Source: Albidovulum marisflavi
GTDB taxonomy: Bacteria > Pseudomonadota > Alphaproteobacteria > Rhodobacterales > Rhodobacteraceae
NCBI RefSeq assembly: GCF_025751435.1
Contig: NZ_JAOWKY010000001.1
Span: forward strand, 852,001 to 916,000
Length of the DNA: 64,000 nucleotides
Direction of reading: 5' to 3'
Shown here piece by piece: positions 42,772 to 51,193 of this stretch. Positions within the stretch are counted from its first letter, which is position 1, and each line of letters starts with the position of its first letter. The notes beneath the pieces were generated by a model. That model saw only the letters and a list, made by a program, of their open reading frames with translations. It did no database searches and was not told the origin of the DNA. Position numbers and translations under genes: made by a program.

Positions 42772-43092
42772 GGGGAATCTCCGTTTTGTGCTAACAAGAA
42801 AATGCCAATTCCATTGTCAATTAGGCGCCCCCAATGAGGCGTTTTTGTGGCGGGCTTCGTGAGCCAGCGCAAACAGCAGAGCAGCAAAGAGCTGGTTCAA
42901 AGGGGAAATGCTTGTGAGGCAAGTCAGTCGACAGGACTTGCAAGGGCTTCAAGACGACGAACACGCAGTTGCGGGTGTCCTGCTCATCAACCCATGAAAG
43001 CGGCTCACAGCTAGCGGATGCACCATCCCTGTCGCATCGCGGGATTGCCGAGGTGCTTGCCGTGTTTGTCCGGTGTTTTTTCAGAACAAGAA
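42772..43092. other. Gap with secreted-protein promoter, otherwise no gene seen
   Basis: 321 bases. The first 50 hold the promoter of the minus-strand secreted protein. The rest, between it and the 3' end of the arsenite carrier, has no frame I can support. It contains a TGTTTTTT-type run near 43075 but no clear hairpin. Confidence 0.45.
42792..42820 (-). promoter_or_regulatory. Promoter of the secreted Gly/Ser-rich protein
   Basis: Read on the minus strand: TTGACA (42820-42815), 17-base spacer, TTGTTA (42797-42792), 20 bases before the ATG at 42771. A perfect -35 box. Confidence 0.6.
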
Positions 43093-44121
43093 CTACCGCG
43101 GCTGAGCCGAGCGCCGTGTAAAGCTCGTGCGCGTGCGGTTGGCCAGAGCCACGAGAGACAGCATGACCGGCACCTCGACCAGGACACCGACGACTGTGGC
43201 GAGTGCGGCTCCGGAGTTCAGACCGAAAAGGCTTATCGCCACCGCGACGGCAAGCTCAAAGAAGTTCGATGTTCCGATCAAGGCGCAGGGAGCCGCGATC
43301 TTGTGGGGGACACGCAGCGCCCATGCGGACGCATAGGCAAGCACGAAGATACCGTAGGACTGGATCAATATCGGCACTGCGATCATTGCGATGACCTGTG
43401 GCCGATCGAGGATCACCTTTCCTTGCAGGCCGAACAGGATCACTACCGTGGCAATCAGGCCGACGACAGACCATGGTTTGATCCTTTCGCGGAACGCATC
43501 GATGCGGGCCGCACTTCCGAGCCTCTTCCGCGTCCAGACACCGGCGGCAAGAGGCAGGGCGACAAACATGACCACGGAGAGAACGAGCGTCTCCCACGGC
43601 ACCGCAATATCCGTGACGCCCAGAAGAAACGCTACGATAGGCGCGAAGGCGAAGACCATGACCAGGTCGTTAATCGAGACCTGAAAGAGCGTATAGCTTT
43701 CGTCGCCATGGGTCAGTTGCGACCAGACGAAGACCATGGCTGTGCAGGGTGCAGCGCCAAGCAGGATGAGCCCGGCGATGTATTGCTGCGCATCCTTGGG
43801 CGCGATGAAGTCCGCGAAGACGAATTCGAAAAACAGAACACCGAGCGCGGCCATCGTGAATGGCTTGACCAGCCAATTCACCGTCAACGTGATCGCCAAT
43901 CCCTTCGGCTGCTTCGACACGCCTTTCAGACTGCCCGGATCGACCCCCACCATCATCGGGTAGACCATCGCCCAGATCAGGATCGCCACCACGAGATTGA
44001 CGCTTGCCACCTCTGCCGCAGCAATTGCCGAGATCAGAACTGGCGCGACGCTGCCAAGGAGGATGCCGCCCGCCATGGCCAGCGCGATCCAAAGCGAAAG
44101 ATATCGTTCGAAGATGCTCAT
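43093..44121 (-). CDS. ACR3-family arsenite efflux carrier
   Basis: 342 residues and ten hydrophobic segments. Family regions: [40 protein letters not shown], the conserved Cys in [13 protein letters not shown], and [21 protein letters not shown]. It exports arsenite using the proton gradient. The start is the ATG at 44121; the in-frame extension upstream is the decayed region of another gene. No arsR, arsC or arsH is visible on either side, so it stands alone. Confidence 0.93.
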   Translation of the reverse strand: MSIFERYLSLWIALAMAGGILLGSVAPVLISAIAAAEVASVNLVVAILIWAMVYPMMVGVDPGSLKGVSKQPKGLAITLTVNWLVKPFTMAALGVLFFEFVFADFIAPKDAQQYIAGLILLGAAPCTAMVFVWSQLTHGDESYTLFQVSINDLVMVFAFAPIVAFLLGVTDIAVPWETLVLSVVMFVALPLAAGVWTRKRLGSAARIDAFRERIKPWSVVGLIATVVILFGLQGKVILDRPQVIAMIAVPILIQSYGIFVLAYASAWALRVPHKIAAPCALIGTSNFFELAVAVAISLFGLNSGAALATVVGVLVEVPVMLSLVALANRTRTSFTRRSAQPR

Positions 44122-44536
44122 GTGGCGACGAATACGGCTCCCATTGGGCGAAGTCGAGAGGCGGCTTTGACGGGCCACGCTGTGGCGAGCGCTTGGGCAG
44201 TTCGAGGGCTCCGCGCCCCCGGCCGTCTTCGGGGGAGCGCGCGCCTTAGGGGAGGGCAATGGGCCTCGGTCTCGGTCAGGCGCAGGAAATGCGTCAGGCC
44301 GCATCCCCAGCGGCGGGCGTTGCATATCTGCGGCACGAGACACAGGTCGGCCAGCCCGCCCGGTGGCGTCACCAGACCAGAAGGCCTTGCATAAGGTTTA
44401 TGCGGGCTGACGCCAAAGCCGAAGACGCGCAGCGACGCCCTTGAAAACTCTTCTGCAAAGTGTGCAGCCAATCGCGGTCAGAACGGATTTCCGAGACCGC
44501 CGTGGCGGGGACGTTCGTGCTCGCCTACGGACTTGC
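44122..44536. other. Gap between ACR3 and GntR genes
   Basis: 415 bases with no intact gene. It contains a decayed maleylacetoacetate isomerase fragment and otherwise sequence I cannot assign. Confidence 0.5.
44247..44378 (-). pseudogene. Fragment of maleylacetoacetate isomerase (GST zeta-like) C-terminal domain
   Basis: The minus-strand translation [19 protein letters not shown] then [14 protein letters not shown] matches the zeta-class GST/maleylacetoacetate isomerase C-terminal region, whose usual form is LADxCLVPQvyNARRfgxDL. Before it and after it the similarity stops; a one-base frame change after the fragment runs into a stop. It is an orphan piece of about 40 codons, so a remnant of a lost or rearranged tyrosine/phenylacetate-type catabolic gene. 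Confidence 0.65.
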
Positions 44537-45247
44537 CTACCTGCGGAAAATTGCGACCAGATCACTCGGCGGTTCAACCTGCCCGCCCAGTTCGAGATGG
44601 GCCTGGATGTGTTCGAGATGACTCGACATCAACCGTGCGGCACGGTTGCTGTCGCGGGCGCGCAGCGCATCGAGGATTTCCCCATGGTCTTCGTCCCGAC
44701 AGTTCGACACCCCACCGCTGCTGAAGATCCCGATGATAAGAGAGGTTCGTGTCACCAACTCCTTCACCATCCGCAGGGCAACGCTATTGCCTGCAACATC
44801 GGCAAGATGGACGTGGAACTGTCCTGACAGGCGGATCGAATCGCGTCGCCGATTATTGCGGAGCGCCTCTGCCTCAAGCTCGAGGTGCCGCGCCAGAAGC
44901 TCAAGATGGGCAGGCGTGGCGCGTTCCGCAGCCAGGCGCGCCACGTTCGGTTCGATCATGAGGCGGGTCTCGAAAACCTCACGCGCCTGCTCGGCGGAAG
45001 GCGAGGCCACGAATGCGCCGCGGTTTGGCTGAAGGTTCACCACCTCTCGGCTCGACAAAAGCAAAAGACTTTGACGTATGCGCATGCGTCCGACGCCGAA
45101 CGCTTCGCACAGCGCCGCTTCGGATAGCTTCATTCCCGGCGGCAGCCGCTGGTCGATGATGGCTTCGAAGATGCGATCGACGATCTCGTCCTCGCCTAGT
45201 TCGTCTTCCCGTGAATTATGTTCGACGGCAGTGCCGACGGTAGCCAT
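44537..45247 (-). CDS. GntR-family transcriptional regulator with FCD domain
   Basis: 236 residues. The winged helix at about 20-80 shows DRIFEAIIDQRLPPGMKLSEAALCEAFGVGR and MRIRQSLLLLSSREVVNLQPNRGAFV; the FCD ligand domain follows with EVFETRLMIEPNVARLAAE and the metal-binding histidines in FHVHLADVAGN and SHLEHI. Start ATG 45247; an in-frame TTG at 45265 is possible. Divergent from the ABC transporter genes, so very likely their regulator with a ligand drawn from the same pathway. Confidence 0.92.
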   Translation of the reverse strand: MATVGTAVEHNSREDELGEDEIVDRIFEAIIDQRLPPGMKLSEAALCEAFGVGRMRIRQSLLLLSSREVVNLQPNRGAFVASPSAEQAREVFETRLMIEPNVARLAAERATPAHLELLARHLELEAEALRNNRRRDSIRLSGQFHVHLADVAGNSVALRMVKELVTRTSLIIGIFSSGGVSNCRDEDHGEILDALRARDSNRAARLMSSHLEHIQAHLELGGQVEPPSDLVAIFRR

Positions 45248-45343
45248 TCCAGATGTCCGTTTCAAAACTGATCGTTTTTCAGACTACAGGGGAACAACAT
45301 TGACCATCAAGTGGCGCAGTGCAGGCCATGCGAACATTTTTGT

Positions 45344-45357
45344 TGACAATATTGTCA
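45344..45357. promoter_or_regulatory. Candidate GntR operator (14-bp palindrome)
   Basis: TGACAAT/ATTGTCA is a perfect palindrome between the regulator and the ABC genes. It overlaps a TTGACA -35-like box (45343-45348), about 65 bases before the binding-protein ATG. Position and symmetry fit a repressor site of an FCD-type regulator. Confidence 0.6.
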
Positions 45358-45421
45358 GCGCATTCGTCAATGAGCTTGTCGCGGACTCCAGTGCCGCAGA
45401 CCGAAAACAGGGAGCATCACA

Positions 45422-46609
45422 ATGAAGAGACGCGTTTTCCTTGCAACGACGGGGCTGTCCATTGCGCTTGCCGTCACGGCATCCTCTGCGGCATGGGCAG
45501 AGAATGCAAAACTCAAGATCGGCTTCGTCGGGGTAACCTCAGGACCTGCGGCGGCGTGGGGCATTTCGAACCAGCGTTCCATGGAAACGCGGGCGGCCTG
45601 GCTGAATGAACTTGGTGGCGTGACGATCGGCGACACGACCTATGATGTCGAGATCGTTCCTTTCGACGACCAGAAGGACCCCAAGCGCGCCATCGCCGGA
45701 ATGGAAAAGATGGCTCAGGACGGTATCCACTACGTCGTCGGCCCGAACGTCGATGACGGCGCGGCTGCGGTTCGCCCTGTGGCCGAACAGAATGGGATCA
45801 TGTACTTTCCCTATGCCTTCCCCAAGGAGCTTTACACCCCGCCCGCATCGAACGCGATCCTCGGGATGGTCGCCAACTACCAATCGGGTCCGGCCATCTA
45901 CAAGCACCTGATGGACAACGCCGGCGTCAAGAAGGTCGCCTTCGTGGCCGCGAACGAATCCGATCCCCTGTCGCAGCGCGACGGCGGCGTGGAAGCGGCC
46001 AAGGCTCTTGGTCTGGAAGTCGTGTCGGACAGCGTCACCTACCAGGTGGACACGACCGACTTCACCCCCGTGCTGCTTCCCGTCATCCAGTCCGCACCGG
46101 ATCTTCTGGTCCTGTCGGGTGTTTCGCCGGCGAACGCACCGCAGCTGATCCGCTCGGCCCGTGAACTCGGATACACCGGTCTGATCTCGACCGAGACAGC
46201 GCAGGACGCGACGGTGCTGATGGAAGGCGCGGGCGACCTTGCAAACGGGTTCATCTCGGTCGGTGGGGCGTCAACTCCCGAACTCGCCAGCGATGCGATG
46301 CGCGAATTCGTCGATCGCTACACCAATATGTTCGGCGAGTACAACGACGAGTCGAACACCAAGGTCTACGCACTTGAATACATCCTCGAGACGCTGAAGG
46401 CGAACCCGGCCGCGATCGATGACGTGGAGGCGTTCAAGGCGACGATGGACACGTTCGAGGCGCCGAATCCGTTCATGGTGGGCGACGCGAAGTTGACCTA
46501 CGTCGGGACCACATCGTTCGGTCAGAAGCGGCAGGTTTCCGTTCCGCTCGTCGTCAACGAATTCCGGGACGGCAAGTTCGAGACGCTGTTCGTCGCGCAG
46601 GTCGACTGA
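45422..46609 (+). CDS. ABC transporter periplasmic binding protein (LivJ/UrtA/amide-binding type)
   Basis: 395 residues. Signal peptide MKRRVFLATTGLSIALAVTASSAAWA, then the two-lobed type I periplasmic fold with IGFVGVTSGPAAAWG, FDDQKDPKRAIAGMEKM, VVGPNVDDGAAAVRPVAEQNG and VAANESDPLSQRDGG. It captures a solute for the permeases LivH/LivM-like encoded next. The urea/amide or branched-chain amino acid branch is likely; the racemase at the end of the operon suggests hydantoins or related amino-acid derivatives. First gene of the operon. Confidence 0.9.
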   Translation: MKRRVFLATTGLSIALAVTASSAAWAENAKLKIGFVGVTSGPAAAWGISNQRSMETRAAWLNELGGVTIGDTTYDVEIVPFDDQKDPKRAIAGMEKMAQDGIHYVVGPNVDDGAAAVRPVAEQNGIMYFPYAFPKELYTPPASNAILGMVANYQSGPAIYKHLMDNAGVKKVAFVAANESDPLSQRDGGVEAAKALGLEVVSDSVTYQVDTTDFTPVLLPVIQSAPDLLVLSGVSPANAPQLIRSARELGYTGLISTETAQDATVLMEGAGDLANGFISVGGASTPELASDAMREFVDRYTNMFGEYNDESNTKVYALEYILETLKANPAAIDDVEAFKATMDTFEAPNPFMVGDAKLTYVGTTSFGQKRQVSVPLVVNEFRDGKFETLFVAQVD

Positions 46610-46686
46610 CGACCTAAAGCCGCGTGTCAGGGGCCCGCAGCCCTTTCCTTGCTTGCGGGCTCCAGCCTTCTGTGAACGAGGATCCG

Positions 46687-47556
46687 ATGGAACAGATACT
46701 GGCCAATGGCCTCTACCTGGGGGCACAATACGCCCTCATCGCGCTTGGACTGACGCTGATCTTTTCGCTGATGAACGTCCTGAACTTCGCCCATGGCCAG
46801 ATGTATGTCTTTGGCGGCTTTGTAACCTATACGGTGGTTGCACAGTTCGGCCTTCCCTTCATCGTCGGCCTTGTCGCTTCCGCAGCGGTTCTTGCGGTTC
46901 TCGGAGGGTTGATCGAGAAATTCCTGTTCCGTCCGGTCATACGGCGATCGAAACGCGAAGAGTCCACCATGCTCCTTGCAGCGGGGATTGCCTTCTTCCT
47001 CGATGCAGTAATCCTCCTTCTGTTCGGCGAAAAGCAACGAGGCGTGCCCAAAATCGTGAATGGCGTGTTCAACTGGGACATGCGGATCATCATGCCTTAC
47101 GACCGCATCCTGATCGGGATCCTGGCAATCACATTGATCGTCAGCTTCATCCTGTTCATGCAGTATTCCCGCACCGGGCGAGCGATGCGCGCGCTGGCGC
47201 AGGACCGGATGGCGGCGCAACTCATGGGCGTCGATGTCGACCGCTATTCCATGATCGGCTTCGCGCTTGGCGCAATGCTCGCCGGGCTTGTTGGCGGTCT
47301 GCTTGTGACGATCACCGGCATCAACCTGGGGATGGGCGGGCCAACCTCGGTCAAGGCCTTCCTGATGATCATGATCGGCGGTGCGGGTGTGATTTCGGGC
47401 GCCATCGCGGGCGGTTTCATTCTTGGCATGATGGAATCGGTCGGGCTGACCCTCCTGGCGGCATACGGCGACATCACCTACCTCGTGATCTTCGCGACGC
47501 TCATGGTATTCCTCGCCATCCGGCCTCAGGGCCTGATGGGAAAGCCGTGGGGGTGA
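46687..47556 (+). CDS. ABC transporter permease (LivH-type)
   Basis: 289 residues with eight or so membrane segments. NVLNFAHGQMYVFGGF at the N-terminus, RAMRALAQDRMAAQLMGVDVDRYSMIGF in the ATPase-contacting loop and PTSVKAFLMIMIGGAGVISGAIAGGF are family hallmarks. The ATG at 46687 is chosen with GAGG upstream. Couples with the LivM-type partner encoded 5 bases later. Confidence 0.93.
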   Translation: MEQILANGLYLGAQYALIALGLTLIFSLMNVLNFAHGQMYVFGGFVTYTVVAQFGLPFIVGLVASAAVLAVLGGLIEKFLFRPVIRRSKREESTMLLAAGIAFFLDAVILLLFGEKQRGVPKIVNGVFNWDMRIIMPYDRILIGILAITLIVSFILFMQYSRTGRAMRALAQDRMAAQLMGVDVDRYSMIGFALGAMLAGLVGGLLVTITGINLGMGGPTSVKAFLMIMIGGAGVISGAIAGGFILGMMESVGLTLLAAYGDITYLVIFATLMVFLAIRPQGLMGKPWG

Positions 47557-47560
47557 TCGC

Positions 47561-48580
47561 ATGACCGTTCAATCCCCTACAACTGAATCGCAAACGACCA
47601 GGGGTGGGACCATGGCCCTTCGACTGATCGGCATAGGCGCCTTTCTTTTGGGTGTGTTCGTGCTCGTCCCCGTGTTCATCGCGGTGACCGGCCGCTGGGA
47701 CTTCTACTACACGCTCACCTCGGTCGCGCTTCTGTCCGTCGGCGCTGCGGGCGTCTGGCTGACCTTCTACATCGGTCGCATCAATATCGGTCAGGGCGCA
47801 TATGCGCTGGTCGGAGGCTACGTCTCCGCAATCCTGGTGATGAAGGCGGGGTTCAGCTTCTGGGTGACGCTGCCGCTGGCCGGGGTCGCCTGCGCCCTGA
47901 TCTCCGTCGTTATCGGCTTGCCGATACTGCGGCTTCGGGGGGTGTACTTCGCGATGGTCACGCTCGTCTTGACCGAAGTGGCGCGCCTGACTGCCCTTGC
48001 CCTACCCGTGACGAACGGCGCCAAGGGGATCACCTCGATCCCGCTGCCGGGCGAACTGTCGATCCTGGGTCTGACAATCATCCCTGACTTCGCCGGTCTC
48101 GCCAATCCGAAGCTCGCCTTCTACCTCATGGGGGCGGCGCTGATGGCGCTGACCTACCTTGTCCTCTGGCGCATCGTGAACTCGCGCCTGGGCCATCTGT
48201 GCCGCTCGCTCCAGCAGAACGAAGAGCTGGCCGCGTCGATCGGCGTGAACACGGCCATGCTGCGCGTGCTGGCCTATTCGATCTCCTCGTTTTTCGGGGG
48301 GATTGCCGGGGCGATGTTCGTGGCGATATCCCAGTCGATCTACCCGTCGTCCTTCGTCGTCACCGACAGCGTGAACTTCATGCTCTACTGCTTCCTTGGC
48401 GGGCTGGGCTATGTCTTCGGGCCGATGCTGGGAACGCTGCTGCTCTACTTCGGGTGGGATCTGCTATCGGTCGCCAAGCAGTACCAGTTGCTGATCTATT
48501 CCGGGTCGATGATTGCGCTGATGCTGGTTCTACCGAACGGCCTGCTGAGCCTCTTCGACAAGAAGGAGAGCCGCCAATGA
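47561..48580 (+). CDS. ABC transporter permease (LivM-type)
   Basis: 339 residues, about ten membrane segments. INIGQGAYALVGGYVSAIL near residue 70, LRLRGVYFAMVTLVLTEV-like region, and LCRSLQQNEELAASIGVNTAMLRVLAYSISSFFGGIAGA, the contact loop for the ATPase. The N-terminal 17 residues are polar; a start at 47612 (MALRL) is possible. Its stop overlaps the next ATG. Confidence 0.93.
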   Translation: MTVQSPTTESQTTRGGTMALRLIGIGAFLLGVFVLVPVFIAVTGRWDFYYTLTSVALLSVGAAGVWLTFYIGRINIGQGAYALVGGYVSAILVMKAGFSFWVTLPLAGVACALISVVIGLPILRLRGVYFAMVTLVLTEVARLTALALPVTNGAKGITSIPLPGELSILGLTIIPDFAGLANPKLAFYLMGAALMALTYLVLWRIVNSRLGHLCRSLQQNEELAASIGVNTAMLRVLAYSISSFFGGIAGAMFVAISQSIYPSSFVVTDSVNFMLYCFLGGLGYVFGPMLGTLLLYFGWDLLSVAKQYQLLIYSGSMIALMLVLPNGLLSLFDKKESRQ

Positions 48581-49362
48581 CCGCACCCATTCTGCAGATA
48601 AAGGGGGTAACGAAGCGCTTTGGCGGACTGACCGCGAACAGCGAGATCAGCTTCGACGTGGCGCCCCGCGAAATCCTGTCGGTCATCGGGCCGAACGGCG
48701 CGGGCAAATCCACCTTGTTCAAACAGATCGCGGGCTTCATCAACCCGACCTCCGGCGAGGTGCTGTTCAAGGGCAGCCGAATCTCCGGCCTGCCGCCGCA
48801 CAAGGTGGCCAGGCTGGGGGTTGTCCGTACCTTCCAGGAAACGACGATCTTCCGGTCGATGACTGTGCGCGAAAACGTCGTTGTTGCGCATCACTTGCGG
48901 TCCAAGGCATCGCTTCTGGGGTTCTTCTTCGGCAGTGGGCAGGCCCGTACGGACGAAGCGGAGTTTGCGCGCTCTGCCGATGACATCATCGACTTCCTGG
49001 GGCTTCAGTCGATCCGAAACGAAATGGCCTCGAACCTGCCGCAAGGGCACCTTCGGGCGCTTGGCATGGCGATCGGCCTTGCCACCCATCCGGAAGTGAT
49101 CCTGCTGGACGAACCCTTCGCGGGCATGAACCATGACGAGACCATGCGGATGGTCGCGCTTGTCCGGCGGCTGCGCGACGAACGCGGCTTGACCGTTCTT
49201 CTGGTGGAACACGACATGCCGGCGGTCATGAAGATTTCGGACCGGATCGTTTGCATCAACTTCGGCGAGAAGATCGCGGAGGGGACTCCCTCCGAAATTC
49301 AGGCAAACCCGCGCGTCATCGAGGCCTACCTTGGTTCCGAGGACGCCGCGATCGGGATGTGA
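48577..49362 (+). CDS. ABC transporter ATP-binding protein (LivG-type)
   Basis: 261 residues. Walker A GPNGAGKSTLFKQI, Q-loop TFQETTIF, signature region NLPQGHLRALGMAIGLA, which departs from the usual LSxGxxR/Q (LPQGHLR), Walker B VILLDEPFAGMN and the switch His in LLVEHDM. It energises import together with the LivF-type partner. Start overlaps the LivM stop by four bases. Confidence 0.93.
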   Translation: MTAPILQIKGVTKRFGGLTANSEISFDVAPREILSVIGPNGAGKSTLFKQIAGFINPTSGEVLFKGSRISGLPPHKVARLGVVRTFQETTIFRSMTVRENVVVAHHLRSKASLLGFFFGSGQARTDEAEFARSADDIIDFLGLQSIRNEMASNLPQGHLRALGMAIGLATHPEVILLDEPFAGMNHDETMRMVALVRRLRDERGLTVLLVEHDMPAVMKISDRIVCINFGEKIAEGTPSEIQANPRVIEAYLGSEDAAIGM

Positions 49363-49365
49363 GCC

Positions 49366-50124
49366 ATGACCCAAACCGCACCGAACCCCGCCCAGGCATC
49401 GGGCCGCAAGATGCTGAGTTTCGAGAATGTCGAGCTTTATTATGACCATGTCTATGCGCTCAAGGGCGTCTCGATCGAGCTTATGGAAGGCGAAACCGTC
49501 GCGCTGATCGGCGCGAACGGAGCGGGAAAGTCCTCGATCCTTCGAGCCATCACCGGGCTTCGCAAGATCAAGTCCGGCCAGATCACCTACCTTGGCGAAC
49601 GCCTGGATGGCCGGCCCGCGGCCGACATCGTGCGCCGGGGCATTGCCATGGTGCCCGAAGGCCGCCGCGTATTTCCGCTGATGAGCGTGAAGGACAACCT
49701 GCTGATGGGCGCCTTCACGCGGACCGACAAGGCGGGTATCGAACAGACGCTTGAAAGCGTGCTGACCCGTTTCCCACGGCTGCGCGAACGGTTCAACCAG
49801 CAGGCCAGCACGCTTTCGGGCGGCGAACAGCAAATGATGGTGATCGGTCGTGCGCTGATGGCCAAGCCGCGCTTGCTGCTTCTTGACGAACCAAGTCTCG
49901 GGATCGCGCCCAAGCTTGTGCAGGACATCGCGCGCGCCATCGTCGCGATCAGCCGGGACGAGGGCGTCACCGTGCTTCTGGTCGAACAGAACAGCCGCAT
50001 GGCGCTGTCCATCTCCAACCGCGCCTATGCGCTTTCGACAGGACAGGTCGTGCTGTCGGGGCAGTCGGCGGACCTCATGCACGACGAACGTATCAAGGCC
50101 GCCTATCTGGGCGGGGAGCTCTGA
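49366..50124 (+). CDS. ABC transporter ATP-binding protein (LivF-type)
   Basis: 252 residues. Walker A GANGAGKSSILRAI, LSGGEQQMMVIGRALM signature, LLLLDEPSLGIAP Walker B and LLVEQNSRMALSI switch region. MVPEGRRVFPLMSVKDNL is characteristic of LivF. A short polar N-terminal extension precedes the domain. Three bases after the LivG-type gene and one base before the racemase ATG. Confidence 0.94.
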   Translation: MTQTAPNPAQASGRKMLSFENVELYYDHVYALKGVSIELMEGETVALIGANGAGKSSILRAITGLRKIKSGQITYLGERLDGRPAADIVRRGIAMVPEGRRVFPLMSVKDNLLMGAFTRTDKAGIEQTLESVLTRFPRLRERFNQQASTLSGGEQQMMVIGRALMAKPRLLLLDEPSLGIAPKLVQDIARAIVAISRDEGVTVLLVEQNSRMALSISNRAYALSTGQVVLSGQSADLMHDERIKAAYLGGEL

Positions 50125-50125
50125 C

Positions 50126-50836
50126 ATGCGCCTTATGGTAATCAACCCGAACTCCACCGCCTCGATGACCGAAAAGATCGGGGCGGCCGCGCGTGCCGCC
50201 GCCAGCCCGGGGACCGAGGTCGTGGCGGTCAACCCCCTTCGCGGCCCGGTTTCCATTGAGGGCTACTATGACGAGGCGATGAGCGTTCCCGGTGTGCTTC
50301 AGCTTGTTCAGAACGCAGCGGATGCCGACGCTTTCATCATCGCCTGCTTCGACGACACGGGGCTTGACGCTGCGCGCTGTCTTACCGACCGCCCCGTCGT
50401 CGGGATCGGCGAGGCGGCCTATCACTTCGCCTCGTTGGTCGCCAACAAGTTCTCCGTCGTGACGACACTTGCGCGCTCGGTTCCCGCGCTGGAACACAAC
50501 CTGATCCGATATGGTCTCGCGGCGCGCTGCGCCCGGGTGCGCTCGTCGGAGGTGGCTGTTCTCGAGCTGGAACATGCCGGTTCGGCGGCCTGTGACCGGA
50601 TCAGCGAAGAGATTGGCCGCGCAGTCGCCGAGGACCGTGCCGAGGCAATCGTCCTTGGCTGTGCCGGCATGGCCGATCTGGCGGATCGGCTGTCGGATGA
50701 ACACGGGTTGCCGGTTCTCGACGGCGTGTCCTGCGCAGTTCGCCTTGCAGAAGCCATGGTCGGATTGAGGCTGCGCACGTCGCGCCTGGGTGGTTATGCC
50801 CCCCCTCCACTTCAAAAGCTCGCCGCTCTTGCCTGA
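50126..50836 (+). CDS. Hydantoin / Asp-Glu racemase family protein
   Basis: 236 residues. Family motifs: INPNSTASMTEKIG at the start, the first catalytic Cys in FIIACFDDTGLDAAR, VGIGEAAYHFASLVANKFSVVTTL, and the second Cys in AIVLGCAGMADL. The sequence follows the HyuE hydantoin racemase pattern closely; other members racemise allantoin or aspartate. Located one base after the LivF-type gene at the end of the ABC operon, it suggests that the imported solute is a chiral hydantoin or amino-acid derivative. No hydantoinase gene is nearby. ATG 50126. Confidence 0.88.
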   Translation: MRLMVINPNSTASMTEKIGAAARAAASPGTEVVAVNPLRGPVSIEGYYDEAMSVPGVLQLVQNAADADAFIIACFDDTGLDAARCLTDRPVVGIGEAAYHFASLVANKFSVVTTLARSVPALEHNLIRYGLAARCARVRSSEVAVLELEHAGSAACDRISEEIGRAVAEDRAEAIVLGCAGMADLADRLSDEHGLPVLDGVSCAVRLAEAMVGLRLRTSRLGGYAPPPLQKLAALA

Positions 50837-51193
50837 CTTGGCTTTTGGGGCGGAGAGCCGCGCAAATGCATCGAAGCAACCCCGTCAAGATGCACAACGA
50901 AAGAGCATGCGCGGTCCAGTCGCCTTTCTCTGTTCAAGTTTAAGCTGTCAGCCATCTGCAATGCTTTTGCCATTCGCGTGCGGGACCGCAGCTTCGGCAG
51001 CGGGGCGCTGGCCGTCAAGGCGTTTTGCCCATGCGGCCCGCGCCACCGGCCTGTGGTCCTGCTTGGCGCGTGGTTGAACTGATTCCCTGGTCAGCGGCTC
51101 GCTCGAGTTCGATATTCTTTCCCTGGCCACAAAAGCGTGCAGCGCCCGCGTGGATACGGGGCGCTGCATCATTCTCGGGTCAGATGGGCCGGA
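50837..51193. other. Convergent gap, no gene seen
   Basis: 357 bases between the racemase stop and the ilvD stop. Only the ilvD terminator hairpin is supported; short open frames in it lack recognisable features. Confidence 0.5.
51139..51167 (-). terminator. Candidate terminator of the minus-strand ilvD
   Basis: GCAGCGCCC (51139-51147) and GGGCGCTGC (51159-51167) form a perfect 9-bp stem about 27 bases after the ilvD stop. On the minus strand the hairpin is followed by ACGCTTTTG, giving a short T-run. Confidence 0.6.

Noticed and set aside
43018-44394. 458-codon plus-strand open frame rich in Asp, His and Arg
   Set aside because: It is antisense to the ACR3 gene, whose membrane helices generate the polar codons on the other strand.
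50948-51172. 74-codon minus-strand frame between the racemase and ilvD
   Set aside because: It overlaps the ilvD terminator and has no recognisable composition or ribosome site.
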